A stretch of 64,000 nucleotides of DNA. It comes from Cristatella mucedo. Its lineage: Eukaryota; Bryozoa; Phylactolaemata; Cristatellidae. Location: contig WPIO01000001.1 in the NCBI GenBank assembly GCA_009760855.2, positions 22,366,001 through 22,430,000 on the forward strand. Direction: 5' to 3'. Of the stretch, positions 53,011-64,000 are shown piece by piece. The notes under the pieces were generated by a model that was not told the DNA's origin, did no database searches, and worked only from the letters and a program-made list of their open reading frames with translations. Every line of letters starts with the position of its first letter. Position 1 is the stretch's first letter. Position numbers and translations under genes: made by a program.

Positions 53011-53914
53011 CGTCGCAGCTCTAACTTCTCCGTTTTTAAGACTCAATGGGACACATGCTTCATATGCTTTGGGAAACAGCTCGATTGCGTGCTGGCGCGC
53101 AAAGTTGCACAGGACTGATGAAGAGCAGAGATTTTCCAGTGTACCGCGAACAAAAGATACTATCCTAAATCATTTTACATTTGGAATTTAGACCTTGCTT
53201 AGGGTTTTCTGATTTTCTTGCGTACAACATCAACAGATGCCGCGCGCGATTAGAGACATCGCTCAGAAACAGTTCGCTTCGCGTCGTTAGAAAGCAGGAG
53301 CCGCCGCCGGGCTAACTATTGCTGTGCTGTTCGCTGTGCGCACTCTGGAGCGTGTTACATCGGGAGCGTCGACGCGGGGTAATGAGAATGAGACCAATGT
53401 TACGATGAATCGTCGCGCTGTTTTCTAGTTGGCAACTACTGTCACAATCGATCAGTCGTCGCATCAATAGCTGCAGCATCCGTCTCATTAGCCGAGCTAA
53501 ATTTCGGTCATTAATAATAGCCGTCGATTGCCTATTTGCCGAAGAGGAAATACATTGACATCATTTGCAATTCCACAGATATTAGGTAAACTGTCTAGCT
53601 TGCTGTTCAAATTGCAGACGACTTTACAGCGTACGTCATCACGGACATCGCTTTCGGCTCCAGCCCTTTCGGCTGCAGCGCTCTTGCTCGTTTTCCAAAC
53701 TGACTGGCAAGTCTGCTTTACCCGTGTCAGACTTATGACTGAATGATGATAAGCCTCACACTCATACTCATGGCAAACTTCTTTCTGACTGACAATTCAG
53801 CTATACGTATGACAAGCTTCTGAAGAATTATGAGCTTTCAGTCGTAATAAAAGAAGAGCATGAACACCGGTCTTAATTATGCTAACAAACCAGCTTGAAA
53901 TGATCGCTCGTTTG

Positions 53915-53990
53915 TAGAAAATGTAAAGCGCCTAGAAAGAGATTGAGTTCTCTGGGAGCGCTTTATCAAATGCATTATTATTGTTATCGC
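53915..53990 (+). mobile_element. LINE-B tail-only copy
   Basis: ATGTAAAGCGCCTAGAAAGA, GATTGAGTTCTCTGGGAGCG and CTTTATCAAATGCATTATTA: a well-preserved hairpin end. Confidence 0.75.
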
Positions 53991-54413
53991 TGATTGTTTG
54001 CATGAATGGGCATGACATTGCGTAAGGTCACAGGATCCATGCGGGCGTACGCGGCGCTTCACAATGATTGTACGCTAGCACAGAGCCGGGAAGATTAACG
54101 GAATATTATCACTGAATCTACGAAGCTGAAAGTTTGGAGATGGAATCTCGTGTCGACGCTGGTTAGCTTCTTCTTTGGTATTTACTTACTGACATCTTTG
54201 ACGAAAGGCTTTTACTTCGAGTTTCCACATCACGACGCATATTGGCTTCCTCCGTCCATTGTCTATCCTTTATTTTCTGCGATGGCTGCGCACATAAAAA
54301 AAATATATTTGAAGATCTCGTCTAGTTTCTAACCGTAACACCTAGTTAGCAAGATGGAGAATTTTGTTTGAAAACTTATACTTACGTAGTAAATTTTTCT
54401 GGCACCCCTATCT

Positions 54414-54414
<1 letters not shown>

Positions 54415-54490
<76 letters not shown>
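54415..54490. repeat. (GA)n microsatellite
   Basis: About 76 bp of AG repeats in the intergenic region. Confidence 0.97.
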
Positions 54491-54493
<3 letters not shown>

Positions 54494-55199
54494 TTCAATT
54501 GAATTAGATTTCAAGTTAATTTTCAATTTCAACAAAGAGAGTTGATTTTGTCAGTCACATTTATTTACGCAAATTGCGAGGGCTTTCCTCTCATTGACGA
54601 GGGCTCTCCTCTCATTGTTAAGCGTCGGCTCGTGAATTAGCAGCTACTACTGTTTGCGGGAAGAATTCACGTACTCACGCACATTCAAAATCACAGCGGT
54701 TGGTTTCTTTCTGCAAAATTACATGTTCATTAATGGCTGGTGGAAAATAGCTAGCCGCTGGTATCGGGGGACGAAGGCTCAGCTGTTGAGGCCGATACGG
54801 CTGCCTACTGGCATAAGCTTAAATTACTAGTATTTTTTTACGAAATAATTGTTCGCTGTAGTTATTAAACTTAATGTGAGATGAAAAAATAGAGAATAGT
54901 ATTCTCATTCAAAATAAGCCGCACCTGCTTGGTTTTAACAGAGTTGATGCAAGCAATGAGCTCACTTACTGAGCCAAATGGCTGCGTACAATACAGCCGG
55001 TTGAATTATCTCTGAAGCTGCTTTTAGTTTTATTATTTGAAATTTTTTAGCGGGAGCGTTAAAAACAGACTCGCTTGCCTTTTGCACTAACTGAAATGAT
55101 GAGCAGCTTAGGGCAAAATCCAGCTTAAAACATTAGGTACCCCTAAGGCATCACTGATTCTGCGCTCGATGCGTATGCTTCGTCGGACAAATCGACATT

Positions 55200-57257
55200 G
55201 GTGCTTACTTCAAATTTCACAAAGTGCCAATTATTTCCGGCGAAGGAAAGAAGCAGGCACGCCTAGATAGACGCAAGGAGAAGAAAGGTCATTCGGAGTC
55301 CTCTGGCGCCCGCTGCTGTTCAAACAAACGCGCTTGCTTGTGCACGCATCCGCGCTCGCTCGCGCGAGCTCCAGCATTCCCGTGCACGCGACCACCGTTT
55401 GTCGCCGTAGCAGCTACGCCAATTTTAAGCTCGCAGTAAGCCTGACTTCCCGCTTAACGGTGCGCCGCATTACTCGCCTCAATTGGTATCTACCCGAGAA
55501 AGTTGGTTCTACTGATCGCGGCGCATAGCTGACCCTCCCCAAGCAGGAGCCTGCTGAAGATTTCTGCGGGAATTGGCAGAACCATGAAAGCCGTCAAAAT
55601 ACGTCGCAAATTAGTGGCAGCAGGAAAGCAGGGCGGGCGGAAAGAAAGCGCAGCGAGTCAATCGAGCGCCGCTGCTCTGCGGAGTTTCCCCAGCGAGCCA
55701 GCGACCGCTTCCTGAACAGCTGCTGCAGCTGATACACTGCCCGCCTGCCCGCCTGCTGCAGCAGCGTACCCTAGGCAGCCGGGGCAGCTAATTGATTTCG
55801 GGCGCGCCCACTAGAGAATCGTCCGGTCCTCTCGCCTTCTTCCGGTACCGGCTCCTCGTTGCGAGGAGCCCGAGCGACGTCCATCGCGCGCCCTCCCGAA
55901 GGAGGCGAGAGGCGCGCGCACGCGCGAGTCGCTCGCTGCGCCGCTCGCCGAGGTGGACGCAGCGAGCTGCCGACGTGCTGCCCCGGCGCCCGCTGGAGAC
56001 GACGACCGAGTATCCAGCCGAAGTACAGATTGGGAGAGTAAAAAAAAGGCGCCATCCGCGTGGCGGCCAAAAAGAGCGTCAGCGGCGCTGTCGCTCTGGC
56101 TGTCGCTCTGACGCTGGCGAGGACTCAGTGGGCTCGGATGCGATCGAGATCAATCCTTTATTTCTGCAAGTCAATTTGTGGTGAATAATAATGAAATGAT
56201 CGCTTAAAGCACATATTCAGACATGAGGGCACCCACGTGTACATCTAACGCTGGCGGCGCGCAGACCAGCGAGCGTTTTTAAATCGCAGCAGTGGCAGAG
56301 ATTGCTGCCGCGCGGCGCGACAGTGCTCGTCGTCGCTCGTCTTCGCATTCAAGTGGCGACGGACGAGAATACGAGCGCGACTGACTGACTGGTGCGCCGC
56401 CGCGACCAGTCTCGCTGGCGGAGCTACGGCTACGGAGCGACGTCTAGACGCAATGCGAAATACTCCGTGCAGTCCGCGGCGGTGGCGGCGGCCGCCGCCG
56501 CTCGATGCACTATCAGTACCGCTCGGGTTTTTGCGGCCGCGATACGGCGGCGATCCTGCGGGCTTAGACCAGCTAAGCGGCCAGTTCGCGGACACCTGCG
56601 TGCGACTTCTTTCGCTAGCAGTAGCAGCGACGCCGAAGCTACGCCGACGCCGAAGCCGGCTACACCGCGGCGGGCGGCGGCTGCGTATGGCGTAGCGGCC
56701 GCTGCCGGACCGCCACAGCAATGGCTCCAGGTAGACGTGCATCGTTACAAAAATTAAGGTGAAGCAGATCTAGAAGAAGAAAAAGAAGGGCGACAAAAAA
56801 AGGACTAAGGCGAGGAAGTAGAAGGAGACCCTTAGTAGAAAAATGCGCGTCGCCATTTACAAAAAATATATATAGCCAATCGAATAGCCGGCCGGTCGTC
56901 GCCTCTCCGCCAGGGCCTTCGCACGACCTGCGGCGAGCGGCTGCGACCAGGGGGGGGGGGGAGGGAGAGCAGACGAGGCAGCCGGATACGATAAACGGAG
57001 CATGCCGGTGTTTCAAGATTGCGAAAGCGTGGACGAAGAGCGAAAATGCGGAACGACAACGCGGACTCGCGAGGACGCCGGCGCCGGACGCAGCGGCGAC
57101 TGACGCGCGCGATCGGGCAGCCTGAGATGGAAGCGGCCGAGGCGGAAGCTCGCACGACGAGCGGCTCGACTGAGCGTGCCGCGGAGCGCTCGGGGCGGTA
57201 GAGCGGCCGAGGGCCGAGGCGGAGCGAATCGAGACGTGCTGCGGCCGGCGGCGGCCG
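55200..57257. other. GC-rich, CpG-dense 3' flank of the klumpfuss-like gene
   Basis: Sharp rise in GC and CpG content. The long frames on both strands are Arg/Ala/Ser/Pro-rich products of base composition. Probably includes the klu 3' UTR. Confidence 0.5.
56157..56162 (-). promoter_or_regulatory. Possible polyadenylation signal for the klumpfuss-like gene
   Basis: AATAAA on the minus strand about 1.1 kb after the klumpfuss-like stop codon. I saw no other AATAAA in between, so the 3' UTR would be long. Position is the only evidence. Confidence 0.25.
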
Positions 57258-59864
57258 CTAACCATCCACCGTGCACTTGCCGAGATCGTCGCTCAAGCTG
57301 GACTGGCGCGGCGGCACGCTGGCTTGCACGCGAAGGCTGCTCGCGGACGCCGTCGAGCCGAGACGGGATGGCTGCTGCATCAGCTGCAGCGGCGCCGCGC
57401 CGCCGAAGAGCGTCGTCGCGGTCGGCATCCCAGGGAATTTGATGGTCTTGCAGGCAGAATGAGCGGCGGCGGTACAGGCGTAGGCGTACGCGTAGGCGGC
57501 TGCTGTGACGTCGGCCACCGTCGCCGCCGCCTCCGGTGCGGAGCTGACGCCGCTTGACGGCGTCGAATCGCGGCCGCGCCGTCCTTCCGCGCGCGCAACG
57601 TAGCAGTCGTCTTCCTCTAACTCGAGGCTCGCGTCTTGCCTCACCAGACCGCGCCGCGTCGGCGCCGACGCAGCCGCCGGCGGCGCCGGCGGAAGTGGCG
57701 ACGACGTCGAGCTGCTCGGCCGCTCGCACTGCCGCTCGCTGCCGCTGGCGCCGGCGTCCGACTCGAAGCTGTCGCTGTAGGCGTCGTGCGGCGAGGCCGA
57801 CCTGCTCTTCAGCGCTGCCGCCCCCGCCGGCCGTCCGGAGCAGTCGCTCTCGACGCTCTCGCTGCTCGTCCGCGACCAGGTGGGCGACAGGAGTCGCCTG
57901 GCGGCGGCGGCGGTCAAGGTCACCCCGCCGCTACCGCCGCCGGCACCTGCGGCGACTCCGACGACGGCCAAGCCGTGCCACAACGTTCCGGCTAGCCCGT
58001 CGCGCTGGCGCAGGCCCTCGCCGCGCGGCGGCGGAGGGAGCAGGCGGCGCGCCGCCGCCGTCCACTGAGCCTCTCCGCCGTACGCGGCGGCGGCGGTGAC
58101 GACGGCGGCGGCGGCGGCGCCGGCATTGTCGAAGCTACCCGAGTCGACGCTCGAGTTGGCGCTGCGGCTCGCGCCACCCGACGACGATTCGTACGACTCG
58201 GCGCCGCTGGACAGCGAGCCGCCGCTGCCGCCGCGCTCCGAGCGCAGGTACATGAGCATGCGGCGCCGCTTGGCCTTCAGGTCGCGACCGTGGATGCGCA
58301 CGTGACGCGTGATCATGTCGCGCCGGCAGGCCGAATAGAGGCAGTGCGGGCAGCGGTACGGCCGCTCGCCCGTGTGCGTCCTCTGGTGCGTGTTCAGGTG
58401 GTCGCTGCGGCTGAACAGCTGGCCGCACAGCTGGCACTCGTACGGCTTGAGGCCCGTGTGCAGTCGCATGTGCCGCGTCAGCATGTCGGAGCGCGAGAAC
58501 GCGCGGTCGCACACCTTGCAGCCGTGCAGCCTGCCCACGCCGCCGCCGCCGCCGCCGCCTTGGGCGGAGACGCCGACTTCGGCGGTGGCGGCGACGCCGC
58601 CTTCCAGGGCGACGCTCAGCGAGGCGGCATTCGCTTCCGTTGACGCGTGCTTCGACAGGTGCTTCGCCAGGCTGTCGTAGGCGGGGAACGTCTGCTGACA
58701 GTGCGGGCAGCAGAACGTCGGCGTGCCGGCCAGAACGGGAAAGAGCTCCCTGCTCTCGACCGCGGCGGTGGCGGCGGCTAGCGGCGGCGCGCCGGCGGCC
58801 GCTGCGGCGACGGCGACTGCGCTGCCGCCGGCGACGTTGTCCAACCGGTGGAGCAGCGCGAACGAACCGAGCCTGGAGCCGTGCGCGCTCGCCGAGGCAA
58901 CGCGCTCGTCCGCCGGGCTGGCGCCGCGCTCGTCGGCGGCCACGCTGTCCGAGAACGAGCCGCACCTGACCGCGGCCGCGGCGGCTGGCTGCGCTCGCCG
59001 CACGTACGGGTTGAAGGTTGACGGCTGCTGCGGCGGCGAGGCGACCGCCGCAGCCGCAGCCAGGCGGTACTGTTGATGGTGGCGCTGCTGGGAGCGCACA
59101 GCGAGGACGCCGGCGCCGCCTCCTGGAGCGAGCGCGTTCGGCGGCGCGAGCTGTAGATCGCCGCTGTAGGTGAACCGACCGCTAACGGCGGCGGCGGCGG
59201 CGGCGAGACCGGGAGCGTCGAGCCAGGCGCGCAGCAGGTCGGCGGCGGCGGGCGGAGCTGAGTCATCCGACTCGGACCGGCGCCGCATGTGACGCTCGCG
59301 CGCCCGAGCTTCGAAGATGTGCCTCGTTGCGGTCGCGGCGGCGCGGACGTCCAGCGACGGCCCGGTCGCGCTCAGGTCCAGCGGCCGGTCGCAGTCGTCT
59401 TCGCCGCCGTCGGCGCAGACGCCGCGAACGCGCACCGCGGGGGTCGGGTTGTCAAAGCTCCGCGACCGCTTCGCGTCGTGCCACGGCGCGTATGGGCCGT
59501 CGCCGGCGGCCGCTCGCTCCTCGCTGTATGCCTGATGCAGGAAGCGATGGTGCAGGCACTTTTTGAACTTGCCCGGCTGGCTCCGCAGGTCGATTGCGGC
59601 GCAGCCACCGCCGCCGCGTCCCGCCTCTGCGTCGCCGCCGTCGAGCGCGCTGTCGAGCGACAGACCTCTGGCGGTCAGACCCGCCGCCGACGCCGCCGCC
59701 GTCGGCGACGGTGTCAGCGACGTCTCGTCATTTGGCGTCGACTCGCCGCCGCCGTCGCCGCACGGTGAGTCGCTGGGCGGCGGCGGCTCGATCTTGATCC
59801 TGGGAACGACGAAACTCGCGGCCGCAGCGCCGGCGGCGGCGAAGCCGTCGGCGAGCGAGAGCAT
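57258..59864 (-). CDS. klu: Klumpfuss-like C2H2 zinc-finger transcription factor
   Basis: Nuclear DNA-binding protein of 868 residues in one uninterrupted frame. There are four C2H2 fingers: a divergent first at about 386-406 (CPHC ... H-3-H), then three EGR/WT1-like fingers in a row at 449-469, 477-497 and 505-525. Helices carry SRSDMLTRH, SRSDHLNTH and CRRDMITRH. This spacing, one separated finger plus three linked ones, is that of Drosophila Klumpfuss, known in neural progenitor and sensory-organ fate. PLDLS at 161-165 is a canonical CtBP-binding motif, suggesting repression. IKIE at 23-26 fits a SUMOylation consensus. The rest is Ala/Gly/Ser/Pro-rich low complexity. A TGA in frame at 59985-59987, with no Met between, fixes the start. 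The stop is TAG. A downstream or 5' non-coding intron is not excluded. Confident for the family, good for orthology. Confidence 0.92.
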   Translation of the reverse strand: MLSLADGFAAAGAAAASFVVPRIKIEPPPPSDSPCGDGGGESTPNDETSLTPSPTAAASAAGLTARGLSLDSALDGGDAEAGRGGGGCAAIDLRSQPGKFKKCLHHRFLHQAYSEERAAAGDGPYAPWHDAKRSRSFDNPTPAVRVRGVCADGGEDDCDRPLDLSATGPSLDVRAAATATRHIFEARARERHMRRRSESDDSAPPAAADLLRAWLDAPGLAAAAAAVSGRFTYSGDLQLAPPNALAPGGGAGVLAVRSQQRHHQQYRLAAAAAVASPPQQPSTFNPYVRRAQPAAAAAVRCGSFSDSVAADERGASPADERVASASAHGSRLGSFALLHRLDNVAGGSAVAVAAAAAGAPPLAAATAAVESRELFPVLAGTPTFCCPHCQQTFPAYDSLAKHLSKHASTEANAASLSVALEGGVAATAEVGVSAQGGGGGGGVGRLHGCKVCDRAFSRSDMLTRHMRLHTGLKPYECQLCGQLFSRSDHLNTHQRTHTGERPYRCPHCLYSACRRDMITRHVRIHGRDLKAKRRRMLMYLRSERGGSGGSLSSGAESYESSSGGASRSANSSVDSGSFDNAGAAAAAVVTAAAAYGGEAQWTAAARRLLPPPPRGEGLRQRDGLAGTLWHGLAVVGVAAGAGGGSGGVTLTAAAARRLLSPTWSRTSSESVESDCSGRPAGAAALKSRSASPHDAYSDSFESDAGASGSERQCERPSSSTSSPLPPAPPAAASAPTRRGLVRQDASLELEEDDCYVARAEGRRGRDSTPSSGVSSAPEAAATVADVTAAAYAYAYACTAAAHSACKTIKFPGMPTATTLFGGAAPLQLMQQPSRLGSTASASSLRVQASVPPRQSSLSDDLGKCTVDG

Positions 59865-59994
59865 CTCGGCGCCTCTCCGAGTCGTGGCGTCGTCCCAGGC
59901 GTCGTGACGCGAACGACCCGATCGACTTCGCTCACAGCGAGCCCGACCGTGTGCGTTCCTGAAAGGAAGCGGACGCCACGTGCGTCACGCTGAA

Positions 59995-59995
<1 letters not shown>

Positions 59996-60057
<62 letters not shown>
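59996..60057. repeat. (CGG)n array in the predicted klu leader
   Basis: About 20 GGC triplets on the plus strand, GCC in the predicted transcript. Confidence 0.9.
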
Positions 60058-60059
<2 letters not shown>

Positions 60060-60096
60060 CGACGAAGCGAGCGACGTGTCGTCGTCGTAGCTGCGG

Positions 60097-60146
60097 GCAA
60101 GCCTGAGCAAGCCTGAGCAAGCCTAAGCAAGCCTGAGCAAGCCTGA
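60097..60146. repeat. 10-bp tandem repeat, five units
   Basis: GCAAGCCTGA repeated five times, one unit with A for G. In the predicted klu leader. Confidence 0.9.
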
Positions 60147-60616
60147 GCGCCGCCAACTGTATCGCCAATGTATGTAATCTCGATTGTAGACCGCTCTCTC
60201 TCGCACTCTTTCGGGGACGTAGCCGCGGGGACGGCGCGCGGCCGCGTTCGCGTGCGATTTGCATCTGATACGAGTCCTTCCTGTGCGTTGTAGCGTATCG
60301 CGCGCGCTCTCTACCGATGTGAATACGATAGCGAAGGCGTCTGCCCGCGACGAGCGGATCAAATCGGCCGTTATCGACCGGCTGCCGGCGTCAGCAGGCA
60401 TGCGCCGGAGGCTGGTCGTCGAGTACTCGACTGACGTGAGCGGAGAGCACCTCTCCCGCCGTCTCCTGCATGTTGCAAAGTGGCGCGATGCGCGGCTCGC
60501 TGTTCACCGGTCGGGGTGCGCTCATAATCGTGCCGCCGCCGCCGCCGCCACGAGGCGCCGCGCCTTCGCCATCCAGTATGACATCCGTCTGCTGGCGACC
60601 GCCAATGCTCGCCGCT

Positions 60617-60624
60617 CTTTATAG
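60617..60624 (-). promoter_or_regulatory. Candidate TATA box for the klumpfuss-like gene
   Basis: On the minus strand, GGGCTATAAAGAGC sits in GC-rich sequence about 755 nt before the start codon. Transcription would begin near 60590. A TATA box in a CpG-dense promoter is consistent with a tightly regulated developmental factor. No transcript evidence is available. Confidence 0.5.
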
Positions 60625-60898
60625 CCCATTCGCGCGCGCGCGCCTCGCCGCATCCGCTCGTACGTCCGAGGCCGAGACTGTTACGTCACGCTTTGAAGCC
60701 GCGACTAGCCTCCGGCGGGGCCGACAAAGCTACCTGCCGGAAGCTTTCTCGTCGGTTCGTCGGTTTTGCTGTCAAATTTCCTGTCTTTATACCGCCGCGT
60801 CTAAAAATACGTAGTGGTATGCCAGCAGCTAGCTTACCATTGGAGGCTGCTGAAGCTAAGGGACGCTCACCTCGGTCAAACAATGCTCTGGCTCCCCA

Positions 60899-60900
<2 letters not shown>

Positions 60901-60960
<60 letters not shown>
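60901..60960. repeat. (CCG)n array, about 20 units
   Basis: Uninterrupted CCG triplets directly left of the 12-bp minisatellite, about 280 bp upstream of the candidate TATA box. Confidence 0.95.
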
Positions 60961-60984
60961 TACGAGGCGTCAGCGAGCGAACGC

Positions 60985-61318
60985 CGGCGGACTGCCCGGC
61001 GGACTGCCCGGCGGACTGCCCGGCGGACTGCCCGGCGGACTGCCCGGCGGACTGCCCGGCGGACTGCCCGGCGGACTGCCGGCGGACTGCCCGGGGGACT
61101 GCCCGGCGGACTGCCCGGCGGACTGCCCGGCGGACTGCCCGGCGGACTGCCCGGCGGACTGCCCGGCGGACTGCCCGGCGGACTGCCCGGCGGACTGCCC
61201 GGCGGACTGCCCGGCGGACTGCCCGGCGGACTGCCCGGCGGACTGCCCGGCGGACTGCCCGGCGGACTGCCCGGCGGACTGCCCGGCGGACTGCCCGGCG
61301 GACTGCCCGGCGGACTGC
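60985..61318. repeat. 12-bp GC-rich minisatellite, about 27 units
   Basis: Head-to-tail GGACTGCCCGGC units with very little variation; a shortened unit and a G-for-C variant lie near 61078-61100. All six frames stay open because the unit length is a multiple of 3, so long frames here (for example repeated Gly-Leu-Pro-Gly) are artefacts of periodicity. Confidence 0.95.
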
Positions 61319-61537
61319 TGGCGCGGTACCGCCAGAGAGCGCTAGAGGACAGCAACCAGTAGGTAACCAGCCTGCACGCCTTGAAAGTAGTGGGGGGGGG
61401 GGGCGACGACCACCGCCGCTATTGGCAGCCCTCGGTGCGCCGCCCCGGCGAGCTCCGCTGGAGGTAAAATCCGTCGCTGCCCCTCCCCCGCGACCCACTT
61501 TGCTTTCACTGTTGCGTGCAGCGCGTCCTGGCCCTGG

Positions 61538-61547
61538 CGGCGGCGGC

Positions 61548-61625
<78 letters not shown>

Positions 61626-61634
61626 GGCGGCGGC
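61538..61634. repeat. (GGC)n array, about 30 units
   Basis: GGC triplets with two or three GGT changes, right of the 12-bp minisatellite. The orientation is opposite to the CCG array on the left. Confidence 0.95.
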
Positions 61635-61699
61635 TGACCTGAGAATAGCGCGTACGCCAAGCGCTACCGATCCGATGGCGGCGGCGTAGGCGCCGGAGT

Positions 61700-64000
<2,301 letters not shown>

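Larger units (their letters stand above)
53010..55200. other. Intergenic sequence, little recognised
   Basis: Holds one LINE-B tail and a GA microsatellite. Short frames (for example 54150-54332) have no family resemblance I can support. Confidence 0.5.
59865..60590 (-). other. Predicted 5' leader of the klumpfuss-like gene
   Basis: Stretch between the candidate TATA box and the start codon. In transcript sense it holds five copies of a 10-base unit (60097-60146, plus-strand unit GCAAGCCTGA) and about 20 GCC triplets (59996-60057). Strong secondary structure is expected. Short frames here are low-complexity and not supported as coding. Confidence 0.45.

Noticed and set aside
54150-54332. Small membrane-protein-like frame (LVSFFFGIYLLTSLTKGF)
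   Set aside because: Short, isolated, no family match, no splice or regulatory support.
55771-57265. Arg/Ala/Ser-rich open frames of 100-200 codons
   Set aside because: Overlapping frames on both strands in CpG-dense DNA, biased composition, no recognisable domain.
57554-59907. Long frames antisense to or shifted within the klumpfuss-like gene
   Set aside because: High GC suppresses stop codons. Only the 868-residue minus-strand frame has zinc fingers and a sensible start.
60686-61660. Long open frames of over 300 codons on both strands
   Set aside because: They consist of poly-Pro/Gly and the 12-bp minisatellite, whose length keeps all frames open. No domain or non-repetitive core is present.

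Overview
This window comes from an animal genome, most likely a protostome invertebrate. The evidence is a split beta-galactosidase-like gene with GT/AG introns, a klumpfuss-type zinc-finger gene, L2/CR1-like LINEs, tRNA-derived SINEs, Tc1/mariner relics and long dinucleotide microsatellites. I cannot name the species.

Two protein-coding genes are well supported, both on the minus strand. The first (about 45.6 kb down to 4.7 kb) is a membrane-anchored glycoside hydrolase family 35 enzyme of the GLB1L2/GLB1L3 type. I rebuilt it as 16 coding exons (15 secure, the last tentative). They join without a frame error into 675 residues and carry both catalytic glutamates. Only about 2 kb of its 41 kb is coding. 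The introns are packed with transposable elements. The second gene (57,258-59,864) is an intact single-exon, 868-residue klumpfuss-like transcription factor. It has four C2H2 fingers, a PLDLS CtBP-binding motif, an in-frame upstream stop and a candidate TATA box near 60.62 kb. It lies in a very GC-rich block (about 55-64 kb) unlike the AT-richer left part.

The repeat fraction is dominated by two LINE families. LINE-A ends in short ACATT repeats. LINE-B ends in a hairpin (AAAGCGCC ... GGCGCTTT) followed by an ATT-type tail, and most of its copies are short 3' pieces. A tRNA-headed SINE is also present. A 620-bp near-palindromic foldback element (33,044-33,664) has a half copy at 7,096-7,440, and there is a 120-bp TA-flanked MITE. 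Three Tc1-like transposase relics are decayed. A further relic (46.6-48.0 kb) belongs to an uncharacterised protein family that I recognise by a CFLCLWDS motif, and it has been split by a LINE-B insertion.

By region: 0-4.6 kb, repeat-rich flank; 4.7-45.6 kb, the GH35 gene with nested repeats in its introns; 45.7-53 kb, repeat graveyard with the CFLCLWDS relic; 53-55.5 kb, little recognisable; 55.5-60.7 kb, the klumpfuss-like gene with 3' flank and promoter; 60.9-61.7 kb, trinucleotide arrays around a 12-bp minisatellite; 61.7-64 kb, GC-rich sequence with no gene that I can support. The two genes have no evident functional link.
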